Counted from the stretch's first letter, positions 8,987 through 18,040 are shown. The stretch is 64,000 nucleotides of DNA from Candidatus Lachnoclostridium avicola (GCA_019114465.1 DXFM01000031.1:124001-188000); one strand, 5' to 3'. A program made the numbers and translations. Notes: generated from the sequence alone by a model not told the origin.

Positions 8987-10555
8987 TTACATTCCGTAAA
9001 ATACCGGCGCTCCCGGTCCCAGGGGCAGATCCAGCACCATCCAGATCACCAGCAGAATGGTCCAGCCAATCAGGAAAGCGATGGAGTAGGGGATCATGGA
9101 GGACACCAGAGTTCCCCAGCCGCTGTCCTTGTCGTACTTTCTCATGATGGTCAGGATGTAGGGAATCCAGGCCAGCACTGGAGCGATGATGTTCATGGAG
9201 CTGTCGCCGATGCGGTAGGCCACCTGAGTCACCTCCGGGGACAGCCCCATTCTCATGAACATGGGCACAAACACCGGGGCAAAGATGGCGTATTTCGCGG
9301 AGGCAGACGCCATAAACAGGTTGATGAAGCCGGTGAGAATCACAAAGCACACCATCAGGCCGATGGGATGAATGTTCATGCTCTGAAGCAGCTCCGCTCC
9401 CTTAAAGGACAGAATCCGTCCGATATTGGTGTAGGTGAAATAATTGGTAAACTGAGCCGCCACAAAGGCCATAGCCACAAAGCCGGACACGGAAGCGATG
9501 GATTTGCTGAACGCCCCCACCACGTCCTTATCGCTCTTAAACACGCCGCAGATCTTTCCGTAAACCAGAGCCGGAATAAAGAACAGCAGGGTAAACAGGG
9601 GGATGATGGAGTTTAACAGGGTGGAATCCTCGATCAGGCTGCCGGTCTCTGCATTTCTCATAAAGGAATTCTGAGGAATGCAGGCGATCACGTAGAGAGC
9701 CACAATGGCCACAAACACCCAGTTGGCCACTTTCAGAGCGTGATTTTCCTTCTCCGTCATATGTTCGCTGGGCTCCACCAGGGTTCCGTCCCCGTTCTCC
9801 TTGTAGGAGCCCAGGCGGGGGATGATGATCTTTTCCGTCACAAAGGTTCCGATGGCCGTGATCACAAAGGTGGACACGATCATAAAGTACCAGTTGGACA
9901 GGGCGCTGACGCTGTAGGAGGGATCCAGGGTCTTTGCCGCCGCGTCAGAAAATCCGGACAGGATGGTGTCGGTGGAACCGATGATCAGGTTGGCGGAAAA
10001 GCCGCCGGACACGCCGGCAAATCCCGCCGCCACGCCGGCCAGGGGATGCTTTTTGTAGGCCCGGAAAATCATGGCCGCCAGGGGGATGAACACCACGTAG
10101 CCGGCGTTCTCCGCGATGTTGGTCATAACGCCGATGAACACCACCATGGGAGTTACCAAGAATTCCGGGGTGATCTCCACCACCTTGCGGATCAGGCCGT
10201 TGAGCCATCCGGAGTGCTCCGCCACGCCGATTCCCAGCATGATCACCAGGGTAAAGCCCAAAGGCGCGTAGCCGGTAAAGTTGGACACCGCGGAGGTGAG
10301 CATATACCGGAGGCCGGAAAAGCTGAACAGGTTTACAATGTTTACCGTGGTCTCCTCCACCACGCCGGTGCTGGAATTGTACATCTCGCCGGTGGCGCTC
10401 CACCCCATCAGGGAGCCGATTCCCGACACCACCACTACCAGCACGGACAGGTAGAAGAAAATGGTCATGGGATGAGGAAGCTTGTTTCCCGCCGCTTCGA
10501 TCTTATCCAGAAACCGAAGAAGCAGGGATTTCTTCTTTGCAGTTGTCTTTTCCAT
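8987..10555 (-). CDS. AbgT-family transporter
   Basis: This 522-residue inner-membrane protein has about 11-13 hydrophobic segments. The AbgT hallmark start (RFLDKIEAAGNKLPHPMTIFFYLSVLV) is followed by conserved segments such as AENAGYVVFIPL, VSGGFSANLIIGSTD, NLFMASASAKYAIFAPVFVPM and YRIGDSSMNIIAPVL. Characterised relatives take up p-aminobenzoyl-glutamate or export antimetabolites such as sulfonamides, using an ion gradient. AAAGGAG precedes the ATG. It lies between a disulfide reductase gene (55 bp upstream) and an M24 peptidase gene. Uptake of a peptide-like substrate for that peptidase is a reasonable guess. Confidence 0.92.
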   Translation of the reverse strand: MEKTTAKKKSLLLRFLDKIEAAGNKLPHPMTIFFYLSVLVVVVSGIGSLMGWSATGEMYNSSTGVVEETTVNIVNLFSFSGLRYMLTSAVSNFTGYAPLGFTLVIMLGIGVAEHSGWLNGLIRKVVEITPEFLVTPMVVFIGVMTNIAENAGYVVFIPLAAMIFRAYKKHPLAGVAAGFAGVSGGFSANLIIGSTDTILSGFSDAAAKTLDPSYSVSALSNWYFMIVSTFVITAIGTFVTEKIIIPRLGSYKENGDGTLVEPSEHMTEKENHALKVANWVFVAIVALYVIACIPQNSFMRNAETGSLIEDSTLLNSIIPLFTLLFFIPALVYGKICGVFKSDKDVVGAFSKSIASVSGFVAMAFVAAQFTNYFTYTNIGRILSFKGAELLQSMNIHPIGLMVCFVILTGFINLFMASASAKYAIFAPVFVPMFMRMGLSPEVTQVAYRIGDSSMNIIAPVLAWIPYILTIMRKYDKDSGWGTLVSSMIPYSIAFLIGWTILLVIWMVLDLPLGPGAPVFYGM

Positions 10556-10610
10556 ACATCTTTCTCCTTTTCTTTTTCTTATCTATCCCCTGTTTGATCT
10601 GTTCATCCCC

Positions 10611-11954
10611 TTATTTCGCCGTGTTGGACGCGATCAGAGCCGCATCCCACACGCCGGAAAACGGCGGAGAATAGCACAGATCCATAAATCCCATCTCATC
10701 CACAGTCAGGCCGCTGTAGATGGCGATGGCGTAGTAATTGGCCCTGGGCACCACGATTCCCTGTCCCCAGGTCTGGGTCCCCAGAATTTTTCTGGACGTC
10801 CGGTCATAGATTACCTTGATGTTCAGCTTCTCCGTCCCGTAGTAGGAGGCGTAGCTGTTGCCGGTGATGGTGTGGGCCTTGTAATCCAGGCCGTGGGCGG
10901 CAGCTTCTTTCTCGGAAAGGCCCACCTTCGCCGCGTCCAGGCCAAAGAGCCGCAGGGCGGAGCTTCCGATGAGCTTAAAGGGCTTGGGCGTCACTCCCCC
11001 CAGCACGTCCCCGATGATCCTGCCCTGCTTGTTGGCGTTGGTGCCCAGGGGAGCGTAGGTGTACTCTCCCGTGATGGCGGAGCGCATGATGCTGCAGTCC
11101 CCGGCGGCGTACACGTCCGCCGCGCTGGTCTCCATCCGCTCATTTACCAGGATGGCCCCGTTTTTCGCCTTCTCCACCGAGTCGATAAAGGCGGTGGCCG
11201 GGGCGATTCCCGCGCTGTTGATCAGAATGTCCGCGGGAAGCTCTTCCCGGCTTCCGTCCCCGGCTTCCACAACCGCAGCGGCGATCCGGCCGTCTTCCAC
11301 CTTCAGATCCACCACTTTGCAGCCGGTCTTTACCGTCACACCGTTTTTCTCCAGCTCTTCCTCCAGAGCCCGGCTCACCTCCTGGTCAAAGGAGGACAGA
11401 ATGCGGTCCGCCAGCTCCACCACGGTGACCTCTTTTCCGTATCTGCGGCAGGCTTCGGAGACCTCCAGCCCGATAAAGCCGGCGCCCATAATCACCACAT
11501 GGCGGTTTTTCTCGTCAAAGAGGGCCGTCTTCACCCTGGTGCCGTCCGCCACATCCCGGATCTCGAACAGGTTCTCATACTCCTTATCAAAGGGCGGGAA
11601 ATGGCGCACCGCCGCACCGCTGCCCACCACCAGCTTGTCGTAGGTGTCTGTGAACTCCTCGCCGGTGCGGAGGTTTTTCACCAGCACCGTCTTCTTGTCC
11701 GTGTCCACATGGAGCACCTCGTGGTAGGTTTTGATGGGAATCCCGCTCTGGGAAAACTCCTCCGCCGTCCGGGCGATGAGATCTTTTCCCTGCTTGATAT
11801 GATCGGAAATGTAAAAGGGGATGCCACAGGCTCCGTAAGACACCTCGCCGCCCTTCTCATAGACCATGATCTCCACCTGGTCTTTCCGGTTTCTCTTCAG
11901 CTTGGACGCCGCCGACATGCCGGCAGCCACTCCGCCGATGATCACTACCTTCAT
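10611..11954 (-). CDS. FAD-dependent pyridine nucleotide-disulfide oxidoreductase, CoA-disulfide reductase/NADH oxidase type
   Basis: This 447-residue flavoenzyme of the single-cysteine family includes CoA-disulfide reductase, NADH oxidase and persulfide reductase. Visible features are the FAD motif VVIIGGVAAGMSAASKLKR, the single redox Cys43 in YGACGIPFYIS, a second nucleotide fold VIMGAGFIGLEVSEA and the FAD-binding DVYAAGDCSIMRS. The C-terminal dimer domain includes the paired Tyr region ASYYGTEKL. There is no C-terminal rhodanese domain. Its ATG overlaps the TGA of the symporter gene (ATGA). Next to a cystine-type transporter, a role in reducing imported disulfides or low-molecular-weight thiols is plausible. 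Confidence 0.9.
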   Translation of the reverse strand: MKVVIIGGVAAGMSAASKLKRNRKDQVEIMVYEKGGEVSYGACGIPFYISDHIKQGKDLIARTAEEFSQSGIPIKTYHEVLHVDTDKKTVLVKNLRTGEEFTDTYDKLVVGSGAAVRHFPPFDKEYENLFEIRDVADGTRVKTALFDEKNRHVVIMGAGFIGLEVSEACRRYGKEVTVVELADRILSSFDQEVSRALEEELEKNGVTVKTGCKVVDLKVEDGRIAAAVVEAGDGSREELPADILINSAGIAPATAFIDSVEKAKNGAILVNERMETSAADVYAAGDCSIMRSAITGEYTYAPLGTNANKQGRIIGDVLGGVTPKPFKLIGSSALRLFGLDAAKVGLSEKEAAAHGLDYKAHTITGNSYASYYGTEKLNIKVIYDRTSRKILGTQTWGQGIVVPRANYYAIAIYSGLTVDEMGFMDLCYSPPFSGVWDAALIASNTAK

Positions 11955-13279
11955 TCTTTCAACCTTCTTTCCGCGATAATCGCATTTGTCATACAGCCGG
12001 TTACATTGATCAGCGTTCTGGGCACATCTCCGATGGGGTCAATGGCGATCATCGCTCCCAGCCCGGAGACAGCTCCTTCCATTCCCGTGCCCATCACCGC
12101 CGCGAACTCCGCCATGGTGGCCGTTCCCGGCGCCCCGGTGATCCCGTAGGAGACCACGGTGACTACAATCAGCGCCGTCACAATCATCCCGGGGGTAAAT
12201 GTTCCCCCGGCCATATGCACCGTAAATGCCAGAGCCATGGCCGGAAACAGGGCTCCGCAGCCCTGCATCCCGGAAGAAATGGCATAGGCAGATACTTCAT
12301 CTGTAATCTCTTTTTTCAGGCCCAGCCCCTCTGAGAGGGCTTTCTGCGCTTCCGGCAGACAGGCCGAACCGGATCTGGTCTTCAAGGCCTTCACCATGGC
12401 CTCGCCTCCCGCCCTGAAAAACGCCCCAGGGCCCACGCCGCAGGCTGCCGACAGCAGAAGCTGAATGACCAGCATCACCGCCGCCGCCAGGGTGAGCACC
12501 AGCAGAAACTTCACGATCCTCCAGAGGATCTCCGGCCCGGACACCGCCGTCAGGGCCGCCATGATGGCCGCCGCCCCCGCAGGCTTCCAGGCAATCACCG
12601 TCTTACACACGCTTCCCATAATGGAAAACGCCGCGTCCGTCAGATCAAAGAACGGCTTCACCGTATCCATATATTTTCCTGACATTCTCCTGGCCGCGAT
12701 CCCCGCCAGTCCTCCGGCGATAAACACCGCCGCCGCTTTTCCCAAAAGCAGGTCCGCCGCCAGATTGACCGGCATCAGCCCCAGCAGAATCTGCGGAAGA
12801 CTCTCTCCTCCCGCCTGCACCGCCCCGAAGCCGCCGTCAACGCTTCCCACATGGAACAGGATTCCGAACACCAGTCCCACGCCGCAGGATAAGGCCACCA
12901 TAAAAGTATTCACCTGCTTTTTCACCTTTACCTCTTTCGGCGTCACCTTAAATGCCGGGGTGTGGATCACCAGATGAGCCGTGCAGATAAAGATCACCGG
13001 CCCGATAAGCACCCGGAACAGCCCCAGATAGATCCTGGACGCCGCCGAAAACCACTGAGCAGTTCCCGAAACCGAAGAAGGGGTCAGCCCAAATCCCGCC
13101 GCTCCCAGGGCGTACACCGCCAGGCCGAACACCGTTCCGCAGCCGGCCCCCATAAGCACCCGGGCCGCGAAGCTGAATTTCTTCTTCGGCAGATGGTTCA
13201 TGGCGTACACCATAACCAAAAACAGGATGACCGCGCACGCGGAAACAACTCCATCCACTCCAAATAACTCCTGTATCAC
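11951..13279 (-). CDS. DAACS-family dicarboxylate/amino acid:cation symporter
   Basis: This 442-residue membrane protein of the GltP/TcyP (SLC1-like) family has about 8 helices and two re-entrant loops. The C-terminal transport core is recognisable from SSGMQGCGALFPAMALAF, VTVVSYGITGAPGTATM and AMIAIDPIGDVPRTLINVTG. These resemble L-cystine importers of the TcyP group more than glutamate carriers. The GTG start at 13279 has GGAGG 9 nt upstream. It is the first gene of the operon behind a consensus promoter, translationally coupled to the disulfide reductase. Cystine is a plausible substrate; dicarboxylates or other amino acids remain possible. Confidence 0.88.
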   Translation of the reverse strand: MIQELFGVDGVVSACAVILFLVMVYAMNHLPKKKFSFAARVLMGAGCGTVFGLAVYALGAAGFGLTPSSVSGTAQWFSAASRIYLGLFRVLIGPVIFICTAHLVIHTPAFKVTPKEVKVKKQVNTFMVALSCGVGLVFGILFHVGSVDGGFGAVQAGGESLPQILLGLMPVNLAADLLLGKAAAVFIAGGLAGIAARRMSGKYMDTVKPFFDLTDAAFSIMGSVCKTVIAWKPAGAAAIMAALTAVSGPEILWRIVKFLLVLTLAAAVMLVIQLLLSAACGVGPGAFFRAGGEAMVKALKTRSGSACLPEAQKALSEGLGLKKEITDEVSAYAISSGMQGCGALFPAMALAFTVHMAGGTFTPGMIVTALIVVTVVSYGITGAPGTATMAEFAAVMGTGMEGAVSGLGAMIAIDPIGDVPRTLINVTGCMTNAIIAERRLKE

Positions 13280-13388
13280 TATACTATTCCTCCATTCTCC
13301 CCTGAATCTGACAAATTTTTGCTACTTATCCCCTATTTTGTTTAAAAATGTGAATATTCTTCTCTCTGTTTTTGTATGTTTCTACTAA

Positions 13389-13417
13389 ATTATACTCTGG
13401 TGTGTAATAAAAGTCAA
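13389..13417 (-). promoter_or_regulatory. Promoter of the symporter-AbgT operon
   Basis: On the minus strand, TTGACT (13417-13412) and TATAAT (13394-13389) have a 17-bp spacer. An AT-rich tract with the inverted repeat AATAAT-aa-ATTATT (13425-13438) lies immediately upstream. It could act as an UP element or as an operator for the YheO-type regulator encoded beyond it. Confidence 0.8.
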
Positions 13418-13493
13418 TTATATTAATAATAAATTATTATTATGATAAAATTCTGATGGGATCAAAATTGGAATTTCCCATAAAATAAAAAAG

Positions 13494-13534
13494 TGCCGGC
13501 CCGGGACATCCTGTTTCCGGCGTCCCTGCCGACA
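13494..13534 (-). terminator. Terminator of the YheO-type regulator gene
   Basis: Minus-strand hairpin with TGTCGGCAGGGAC pairing imperfectly with GTCCCGGGCCGGCA, followed by C and six T. It lies 22 bp past the regulator stop and separates it from the symporter operon. Confidence 0.75.
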
Positions 13535-13556
13535 CAATTTCAAACATAGCAGATCT

Positions 13557-14222
13557 TCAGTTTTTTCCCTTTGATATTTTTGAAAGATACCGGTAAATGC
13601 TGGCCTCTGAACAGTACAGGTACTCCGCTGCCTCGCCCACAGCTCCCTTTAACTGAAACAGGCCGCTGCGGTTCAGCTTTTCCACAATGGCGATGCGGTC
13701 CTCCTGGGTCAGCCTCTCCCGCACAATCTCCTCGCAGGAGCCCATGGTCTCCATCACCGCCCGCTCCAGCAGATCGCGGATCACGTCGTTGGAGAAAGTC
13801 TCCACCGTCTTCCCGCACACCAGACCGTCTTCCTCCTGGGGAAGCAGATCCACTCCGCCCAGATGGAGAATCTCCTCGCTCAGTTTCTGGTACCTGGTCG
13901 TATCAATGTTGATGCAAAGCTGTCCCACCAGTTCCCCGTTCTCCCGGATAAAATAAGTGGAGGAGCGCAGCTTTTTGTTGGGCTTTGCCTTTCCCAAGTA
14001 ATTGACCACATAGTCCCGTTCCTTCCACTGCTCACTGGCAAGCACGGACAGGGTAAAATCGGTGATAGGCGCTCCTATAGTCCTGCCGCTCACATGGCCG
14101 TTGGCGATGGCCACAATGTCGTGGTTAGGCTTGCGGCAGTCCCTTAGGACCACCTCTGTGTCCTCTCCCATGACCAGTCCGAGAAACTCCACCAGCTTCT
14201 TGTAATAATCTAAAATATCCAC
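13557..14222 (-). CDS. YheO/DauR-type transcriptional regulator
   Basis: This 221-residue regulator has an N-terminal YheO-like PAS domain (about 1-125: DTEVVLRDCRKPNHDIVAIA, GRTIGAPITDF, RSSTYFIRENGELVGQLCIN). A C-terminal helix-turn-helix of the DauR type follows (LTQEDRIAIVEKLNRSG, LKGAVGEAAEYLYCSEASIY). I choose GTG 14222 because GGAGGAGA lies close upstream; the frame extends 32 codons further without a better site. Relatives control amino-acid catabolism or uptake. It lies 34 bp after greA with no terminator between them, so it may be read from the greA promoter. The symporter operon directly downstream is its likely target. Confidence 0.85.
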   Translation of the reverse strand: MDILDYYKKLVEFLGLVMGEDTEVVLRDCRKPNHDIVAIANGHVSGRTIGAPITDFTLSVLASEQWKERDYVVNYLGKAKPNKKLRSSTYFIRENGELVGQLCINIDTTRYQKLSEEILHLGGVDLLPQEEDGLVCGKTVETFSNDVIRDLLERAVMETMGSCEEIVRERLTQEDRIAIVEKLNRSGLFQLKGAVGEAAEYLYCSEASIYRYLSKISKGKN

Positions 14223-14256
14223 AGTCTCTCCTCCGGTGCCTCTGCTGTCCACCGGT

Positions 14257-14739
14257 TTATGATACCCGCTGAATCTCCAGCACCTGATACTGGATGGTGC
14301 CCATCTGCGTCTCCACATCCACGATGTCGCCCACCTTTTTGCCGATCAGGGCCTGGCCCACGGGAGACTCGTTGGAAATCTTATTCTGCAGGCTGTTGGC
14401 CTCGGTGGATCCTACGATGGAGAACTCCATATCCTCGTCAAACTCCAGATCCCTTACTTTCACCTTGCAGCCCACGTTGATCTTGTCCAGGTCGATCTCA
14501 TCCTCAACCACGACCTCCGCGTTCTTTAACAGCTTCTCCAGTTCCTCAATCCTGGCCTCAATGTCTCTCTGCTCATCCTTGGCCGCATCGTACTCTGCAT
14601 TCTCAGACAGGTCTCCCTGCTCTCTCGCCTCTTTGATCTTCTGTGCCACTTCTTTTCTCTTGAACACTTTCAGATTCTGCAGTTCATCCTCATATTGTTT
14701 CAGACCTGCATAGGTCAGAATATTCTTTTTCTCTGCCAT
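14257..14739 (-). CDS. greA: Transcription elongation factor GreA
   Basis: A 160-residue factor that stimulates transcript cleavage by backtracked RNA polymerase. The N-terminal antiparallel coiled coil (about 1-80) carries the conserved acidic tip and ENAEYDAAKDEQ. The C-terminal FKBP-like domain ends GDIVDVETQMGTIQYQVLEI. Length and motifs are standard. Its own consensus promoter lies about 95 bp upstream, so it is not dependent on dusB transcription. In many clostridia greA is followed directly by lysS; here other genes intervene. Confidence 0.96.
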   Translation of the reverse strand: MAEKKNILTYAGLKQYEDELQNLKVFKRKEVAQKIKEAREQGDLSENAEYDAAKDEQRDIEARIEELEKLLKNAEVVVEDEIDLDKINVGCKVKVRDLEFDEDMEFSIVGSTEANSLQNKISNESPVGQALIGKKVGDIVDVETQMGTIQYQVLEIQRVS

Positions 14740-14830
14740 TTTTTCTGCTTCCTTCCTTACTTTTTATTTCTCGCCTGCCGGACTGCAACCCTATACAGTA
14801 TACGGCGGGCTACCTTCTCGCATTCACAGT

Positions 14831-14859
14831 ATTATATCTTAAACCATTTCCCATGTCAA
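14831..14859 (-). promoter_or_regulatory. Sigma-A-type promoter of greA
   Basis: On the minus strand, TTGACA (14859-14854) and TATAAT (14836-14831) are perfect boxes with a 17-bp spacer. They lie between dusB and greA. Confidence 0.85.
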
Positions 14860-14913
14860 GAATTCTGAAGGCGCCGCCCTGCGGGCCTCTGACGGTTCAT
14901 TCTTCCTGTACGG

Positions 14914-15903
14914 TCAGTCTTTCCTCTCCTCCAGGCATTCCAGAAATCTTCCCCGGATCAGACGTTCCAGACTTTCATAGTCCTCCACCAGGTTTACCTC
15001 GTTTCTCAGGGCCGCCGAGTGGGGCAGTCCGGTGGTGTACCAGGCCACATGCTTTCTCATCTCCCGGATTCCCGCCAGCTCTCCCCGCAGCTCCACCTGC
15101 ATGGAAGCGTGGCGGAGCACTGTCTCGCAGATTTCCCGGGCCCCGGGCCTGGGCAGCAGCTCGCCCGTCTCCAAGTAATGGTTGATCTCCCGGAAGATCC
15201 AGGGATTGCCCTGGGCGCCTCTGGCCACCATCACCCCGTCGCAGCCGGTCTGTTCCAGCATCCGGGCGGCGTCCTGGGGCGTGCGCACATCCCCGTTTCC
15301 GATCACCGGGATGGATACGGCCTCCTTCACCTTCCGGATAATCTCCCAGTCCGCGCTGCCGGAATAGTACTGTTCTCTGGTCCGCCCGTGGACGGCTATG
15401 GCCGCCACGCCGCAGCTCTCCACGATCTTCGCGATCTCCACGGCGTTGACGTTTTCGTCGTTGAAGCCCTTCCGTATCTTCACCGTCACCGGCTTTTTCA
15501 GCCGTTTTACCATGGCGGTGAAGATCTCCTCCACCAGCTTCGGATTCTTCATGAGGGCCGATCCCTCTCCGTTGTTGACCACCTTCGGCACCGGGCAGCC
15601 CATATTGACGTCGATGATGTCATAGGGCCCGTCCTCGATCCTGGCCGCCATGGCGCTCATGATCTCCGGGTCAGAGCCGAACAGCTGCACCGCCACCGGC
15701 CGCTCCTGGGGAAGCACCCGCAGGAGATCTTTTGTATTCTTGTTGTTGTAAAGGATGGCCTTGGCGCTGACCATCTCTGTGTAGAGAAGTCCGCAGCCCT
15801 GCTCCCTGCAGAGCAGACGAAATGGCAGGTCGGTTACCCCTGCCATTGGTCCCAGCGCCAGCCGGTTTTCTATTTTTACCGTTCCGATCTGAAATCCCGC
15901 CAT
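14914..15903 (-). CDS. dusB: tRNA-dihydrouridine synthase B
   Basis: A 329-residue FMN enzyme that reduces uridines in the tRNA D-loop with NADPH. Visible are the TIM-barrel start [20 protein letters not shown], the catalytic Cys in [20 protein letters not shown], the phosphate-binding [11 protein letters not shown] and the FMN motif VIGNGDV followed by [16 protein letters not shown]. The start is taken as ATG 15903, which overlaps the upstream stop in a TGATG junction; a GTG one codon earlier is an alternative. It is probably co-transcribed with the small gene upstream. Confidence 0.95.
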   Translation of the reverse strand: MAGFQIGTVKIENRLALGPMAGVTDLPFRLLCREQGCGLLYTEMVSAKAILYNNKNTKDLLRVLPQERPVAVQLFGSDPEIMSAMAARIEDGPYDIIDVNMGCPVPKVVNNGEGSALMKNPKLVEEIFTAMVKRLKKPVTVKIRKGFNDENVNAVEIAKIVESCGVAAIAVHGRTREQYYSGSADWEIIRKVKEAVSIPVIGNGDVRTPQDAARMLEQTGCDGVMVARGAQGNPWIFREINHYLETGELLPRPGAREICETVLRHASMQVELRGELAGIREMRKHVAWYTTGLPHSAALRNEVNLVEDYESLERLIRGRFLECLEERKD

Positions 15904-16256
15904 CACTGCTGCTCCTTCCCGCCGTCCTCCGGGTCCAGGCCCAGATAGAACACCCGGAAATAGAGCTCCAGGGATTCCAGAAGCTCCCTTCTCTCCTCCC
16001 GGATCTGCTTGATCTTCAAGTAACTGCCGATCTCGTCGATGCTCCCGTCGTACTCGTCGGCTTCCGTCCGAAGCTCCAGATTTCCGTCCTCGTCAAATTC
16101 CAGAATCAGCACGCCGCCCACCTCCTGGACGAACCACACGCACATGATCTGAAGCTCCTTCTTCACGCTCTCCGGAAGGCTGTCAAACTCGTCATTAAAA
16201 TAATATTTCTGATTGTAAGCATTTGCTCCGCAGAGCACAATCTTTTCGTCTTTCAA
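15903..16256 (-). CDS. Small conserved hypothetical protein upstream of dusB
   Basis: A 117-residue acidic soluble protein without recognised motifs ([20 protein letters not shown] at the start, [20 protein letters not shown] near the end). I choose the TTG at 16256 because GGAGGAAAGAGA precedes it; the frame continues 22 codons upstream without a better site. A segment with [22 protein letters not shown] and [20 protein letters not shown] suggests a mixed alpha/beta fold. It resembles short lachnospiral families of unknown function found next to dusB. It is coupled to dusB by a TGATG junction. The function is unknown. Confidence 0.75.
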   Translation of the reverse strand: MKDEKIVLCGANAYNQKYYFNDEFDSLPESVKKELQIMCVWFVQEVGGVLILEFDEDGNLELRTEADEYDGSIDEIGSYLKIKQIREERRELLESLELYFRVFYLGLDPEDGGKEQQ

Positions 16257-16318
16257 TCTCTTTCCTCCGCTTTTCTGTGCTGCATTGTCCTCTATTCTAG
16301 CACAGGCGGCAGGAAAGT

Positions 16319-16834
16319 TCAATGGAAGAAATCCCGGTTCTCCAGGAGGCCGGCGGCCTGTTCAGACATGCGCACGGTCACGTCTCCCCAGTAAGAGACC
16401 TCATAGGAGTGGAAGGAACGCTGTTTCAAATCCTCCAGGAGCTCATCCTTGCACTCCCACAAAACCTCCAGATCCCCGTTCACGTCACTCCAGAGGAAAA
16501 AGCTCTCCCGGTTCATCCCACTCTTCTCCCGCTCGATATAGGGCGTCACTGCCATTTCATTGTATTCCACCTGAAAAACCAGGGTATCGTCAGGCAGGGT
16601 GGAGTCCGTCTCAACATGGACGTTCTGCCAGTTCCAGCCTCCGGTTTCGATGGAAAAAGGTTTTTCCGGATCCCTGGTCACGGAAAGCGTTTCCGTGACC
16701 ATATGTTCCCGTCCCACCCTGGTCTCCCCCAGATAGCGGAAGGAAGAATACTCCCCGAAGGCGATTCCGCCTCCCACTCCCATCAGAAGGGCGCCTGCCA
16801 GAAAAAATCCAAATAACACCAGCCTACGCTTCAT
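16319..16834 (-). CDS. Membrane-anchored hypothetical protein of the PadR-HAAS operon
   Basis: This 171-residue protein has one N-terminal hydrophobic segment (about 6-28, LVLFGFFLAGALLMGVGGG) that would act as an uncleaved anchor or signal. An extracytoplasmic region rich in beta-strand pattern follows. Proteins at this position in PadR-HAAS operons often belong to the DUF4097 adhesin-like group, but the match here is by position and pattern only. The gene overlaps the HAAS gene by 11 bp, implying translational coupling. The function is unknown. Confidence 0.7.
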   Translation of the reverse strand: MKRRLVLFGFFLAGALLMGVGGGIAFGEYSSFRYLGETRVGREHMVTETLSVTRDPEKPFSIETGGWNWQNVHVETDSTLPDDTLVFQVEYNEMAVTPYIEREKSGMNRESFFLWSDVNGDLEVLWECKDELLEDLKQRSFHSYEVSYWGDVTVRMSEQAAGLLENRDFFH

Positions 16835-17723
16835 GTGCTCTCTCCTCCTCTCCCCGTTCCGGCTGTGAGGCCGGGCCGCCCGCCGGTTTTCTGCTCCTTC
16901 TTCCCGGAAATAAAAGGTCTGCCGCCAGAAGAATCAGGGCGGTGCAGCTGAGGATTCCCCCAAAGGCTCCCACCGTCAGCCCGGCCGCCGGATAACCCAT
17001 GACGCAGAGCACCAGCAGACCGCCGAACAGCAGAACCCCCATAAAATCCACAGCCGCCATGGGAAGAAGCACAAACACCGTTCCCAGAACCTGTATGCAC
17101 AGGACTGCCAGGCGGAAGACCGCCCGAAACAGCCGCTTAGAAAGCCGGTCTGTCCCCATCTTCGGAAGCCGCGGGGCCGGATTCTGCCCTGGAGCCGGGA
17201 TCTCCCGCAAGGCCGGGATCTCCCCCGTATCCAGGTTCCCCCGAAACGTCTCTTCCCGCCGCTCCCAGGTCTGAGCTTCCAAAGCCATTTTCCGTCCCGG
17301 CCGCAGACTCCGGGAAACCGCCGAGACTCCTCCCCGCAGCAGCGTCCACAGACGGCCTGCCAGCCCGGCCGCTCCCTTTAACACTCTCAGGATCCATCCT
17401 TTCAGGGCCGACGCCGCCCGCATTCCCGCGCTGCCGGCTTTCCGGGTTCCCGCAAGCACCGCCTCCCCCGCCGCTTTCGCACTTTCTTTTCCCGGCATCC
17501 TCTGCCTCTTTCCATAATCGGGATTGACGCTGTAAGCGTCCAGAATCTCCGCCACCAGCTCATCCAGATCGCCGAAATCCCCGATGGCTTCCTCCTCCGT
17601 CAGTCCGCTCTCCATCCGCAGCTCAATGTGCTGCCGGTACTCGCTGACAATATCTTCCCGCTCCTGGCGGTTGAGGACCTGGAGCCGTTCTTCCAGGGCC
17701 TTTAAAAACTCTTCTCTCTTCAT
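16824..17723 (-). CDS. HAAS/DUF1700-type membrane protein
   Basis: This 299-residue protein begins with a HAAS signalling domain (about 1-75: REEFLKALEERLQVLN, EREDIVSEYRQHIELRMESG, EEEAIGDFGDLDELVAEIL). A long basic, Ala/Gly-rich linker and about three membrane helices near residues 200-275 follow. HAAS proteins pair with PadR regulators in Bacillota and are thought to act in envelope stress or homeostasis signalling. The start overlaps the PadR stop by 4 bp and the end overlaps the next gene by 11 bp, a tight three-gene operon. Confidence 0.82.
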   Translation of the reverse strand: MKREEFLKALEERLQVLNRQEREDIVSEYRQHIELRMESGLTEEEAIGDFGDLDELVAEILDAYSVNPDYGKRQRMPGKESAKAAGEAVLAGTRKAGSAGMRAASALKGWILRVLKGAAGLAGRLWTLLRGGVSAVSRSLRPGRKMALEAQTWERREETFRGNLDTGEIPALREIPAPGQNPAPRLPKMGTDRLSKRLFRAVFRLAVLCIQVLGTVFVLLPMAAVDFMGVLLFGGLLVLCVMGYPAAGLTVGAFGGILSCTALILLAADLLFPGRRSRKPAGGPASQPERGEEERAHEA

Positions 17724-18040
17724 TCCCTGTCACTCTCCTTTATAAATCCATTGACCCGGCTGCTGAACTCCTGCCACTCCTTTTTCAGCTGATCCTTGTA
17801 GAGGATCCCCGCTGCCGTCAGGTGATAGTACTTCCTGGGAGGTCCCTCTGTGGATTCCCTGAGGTAGGTTTCAAAATACCGTTCATTGGTAAGGCGCTTC
17901 AAAAGGGGGTAAATAGTCCCCTCATTCACATCCACCACCTTGGAAACCTCACTCACCAGCTCATACCCGTACATATCCCGCCTGGTCACCGAGAGCAGCA
18001 CGATCAGCTCCAGCACTCCCTTTTTAAACTGTGCGTTCAT
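17720..18040 (-). CDS. PadR-family transcriptional regulator
   Basis: This 106-residue winged-helix repressor has the short PadR-s2 architecture: LELIVLLSVTRRDMYGYELVSEV, then VDVNEGTIYPLLKRLTNERY and the beta wing ESTEGPPRKYYHLTAAG, ending in a dimerisation helix. PadR proteins typically repress their own operon until an inducer binds. A palindrome (AGTAC and AGTACT arms) overlaps its promoter. It heads the operon with the HAAS protein and the anchored protein. Confidence 0.92.
   Translation of the reverse strand: MNAQFKKGVLELIVLLSVTRRDMYGYELVSEVSKVVDVNEGTIYPLLKRLTNERYFETYLRESTEGPPRKYYHLTAAGILYKDQLKKEWQEFSSRVNGFIKESDRE

Noticed and set aside
10482-12149. Long open frame of 555 codons on the plus strand, opposite the AbgT and disulfide reductase genes
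   Set aside because: It is antisense to two well-conserved proteins. Its translation is His/Gly/Arg-rich and non-globular, and it has no ribosome site. It results from GC-rich third codon positions.
3920-14256. Whether the greA-lysS block is an integrated mobile element
   Set aside because: I found no integrase, transposase, direct-repeat attachment site or tRNA end at either border. It is kept only as a synteny observation.
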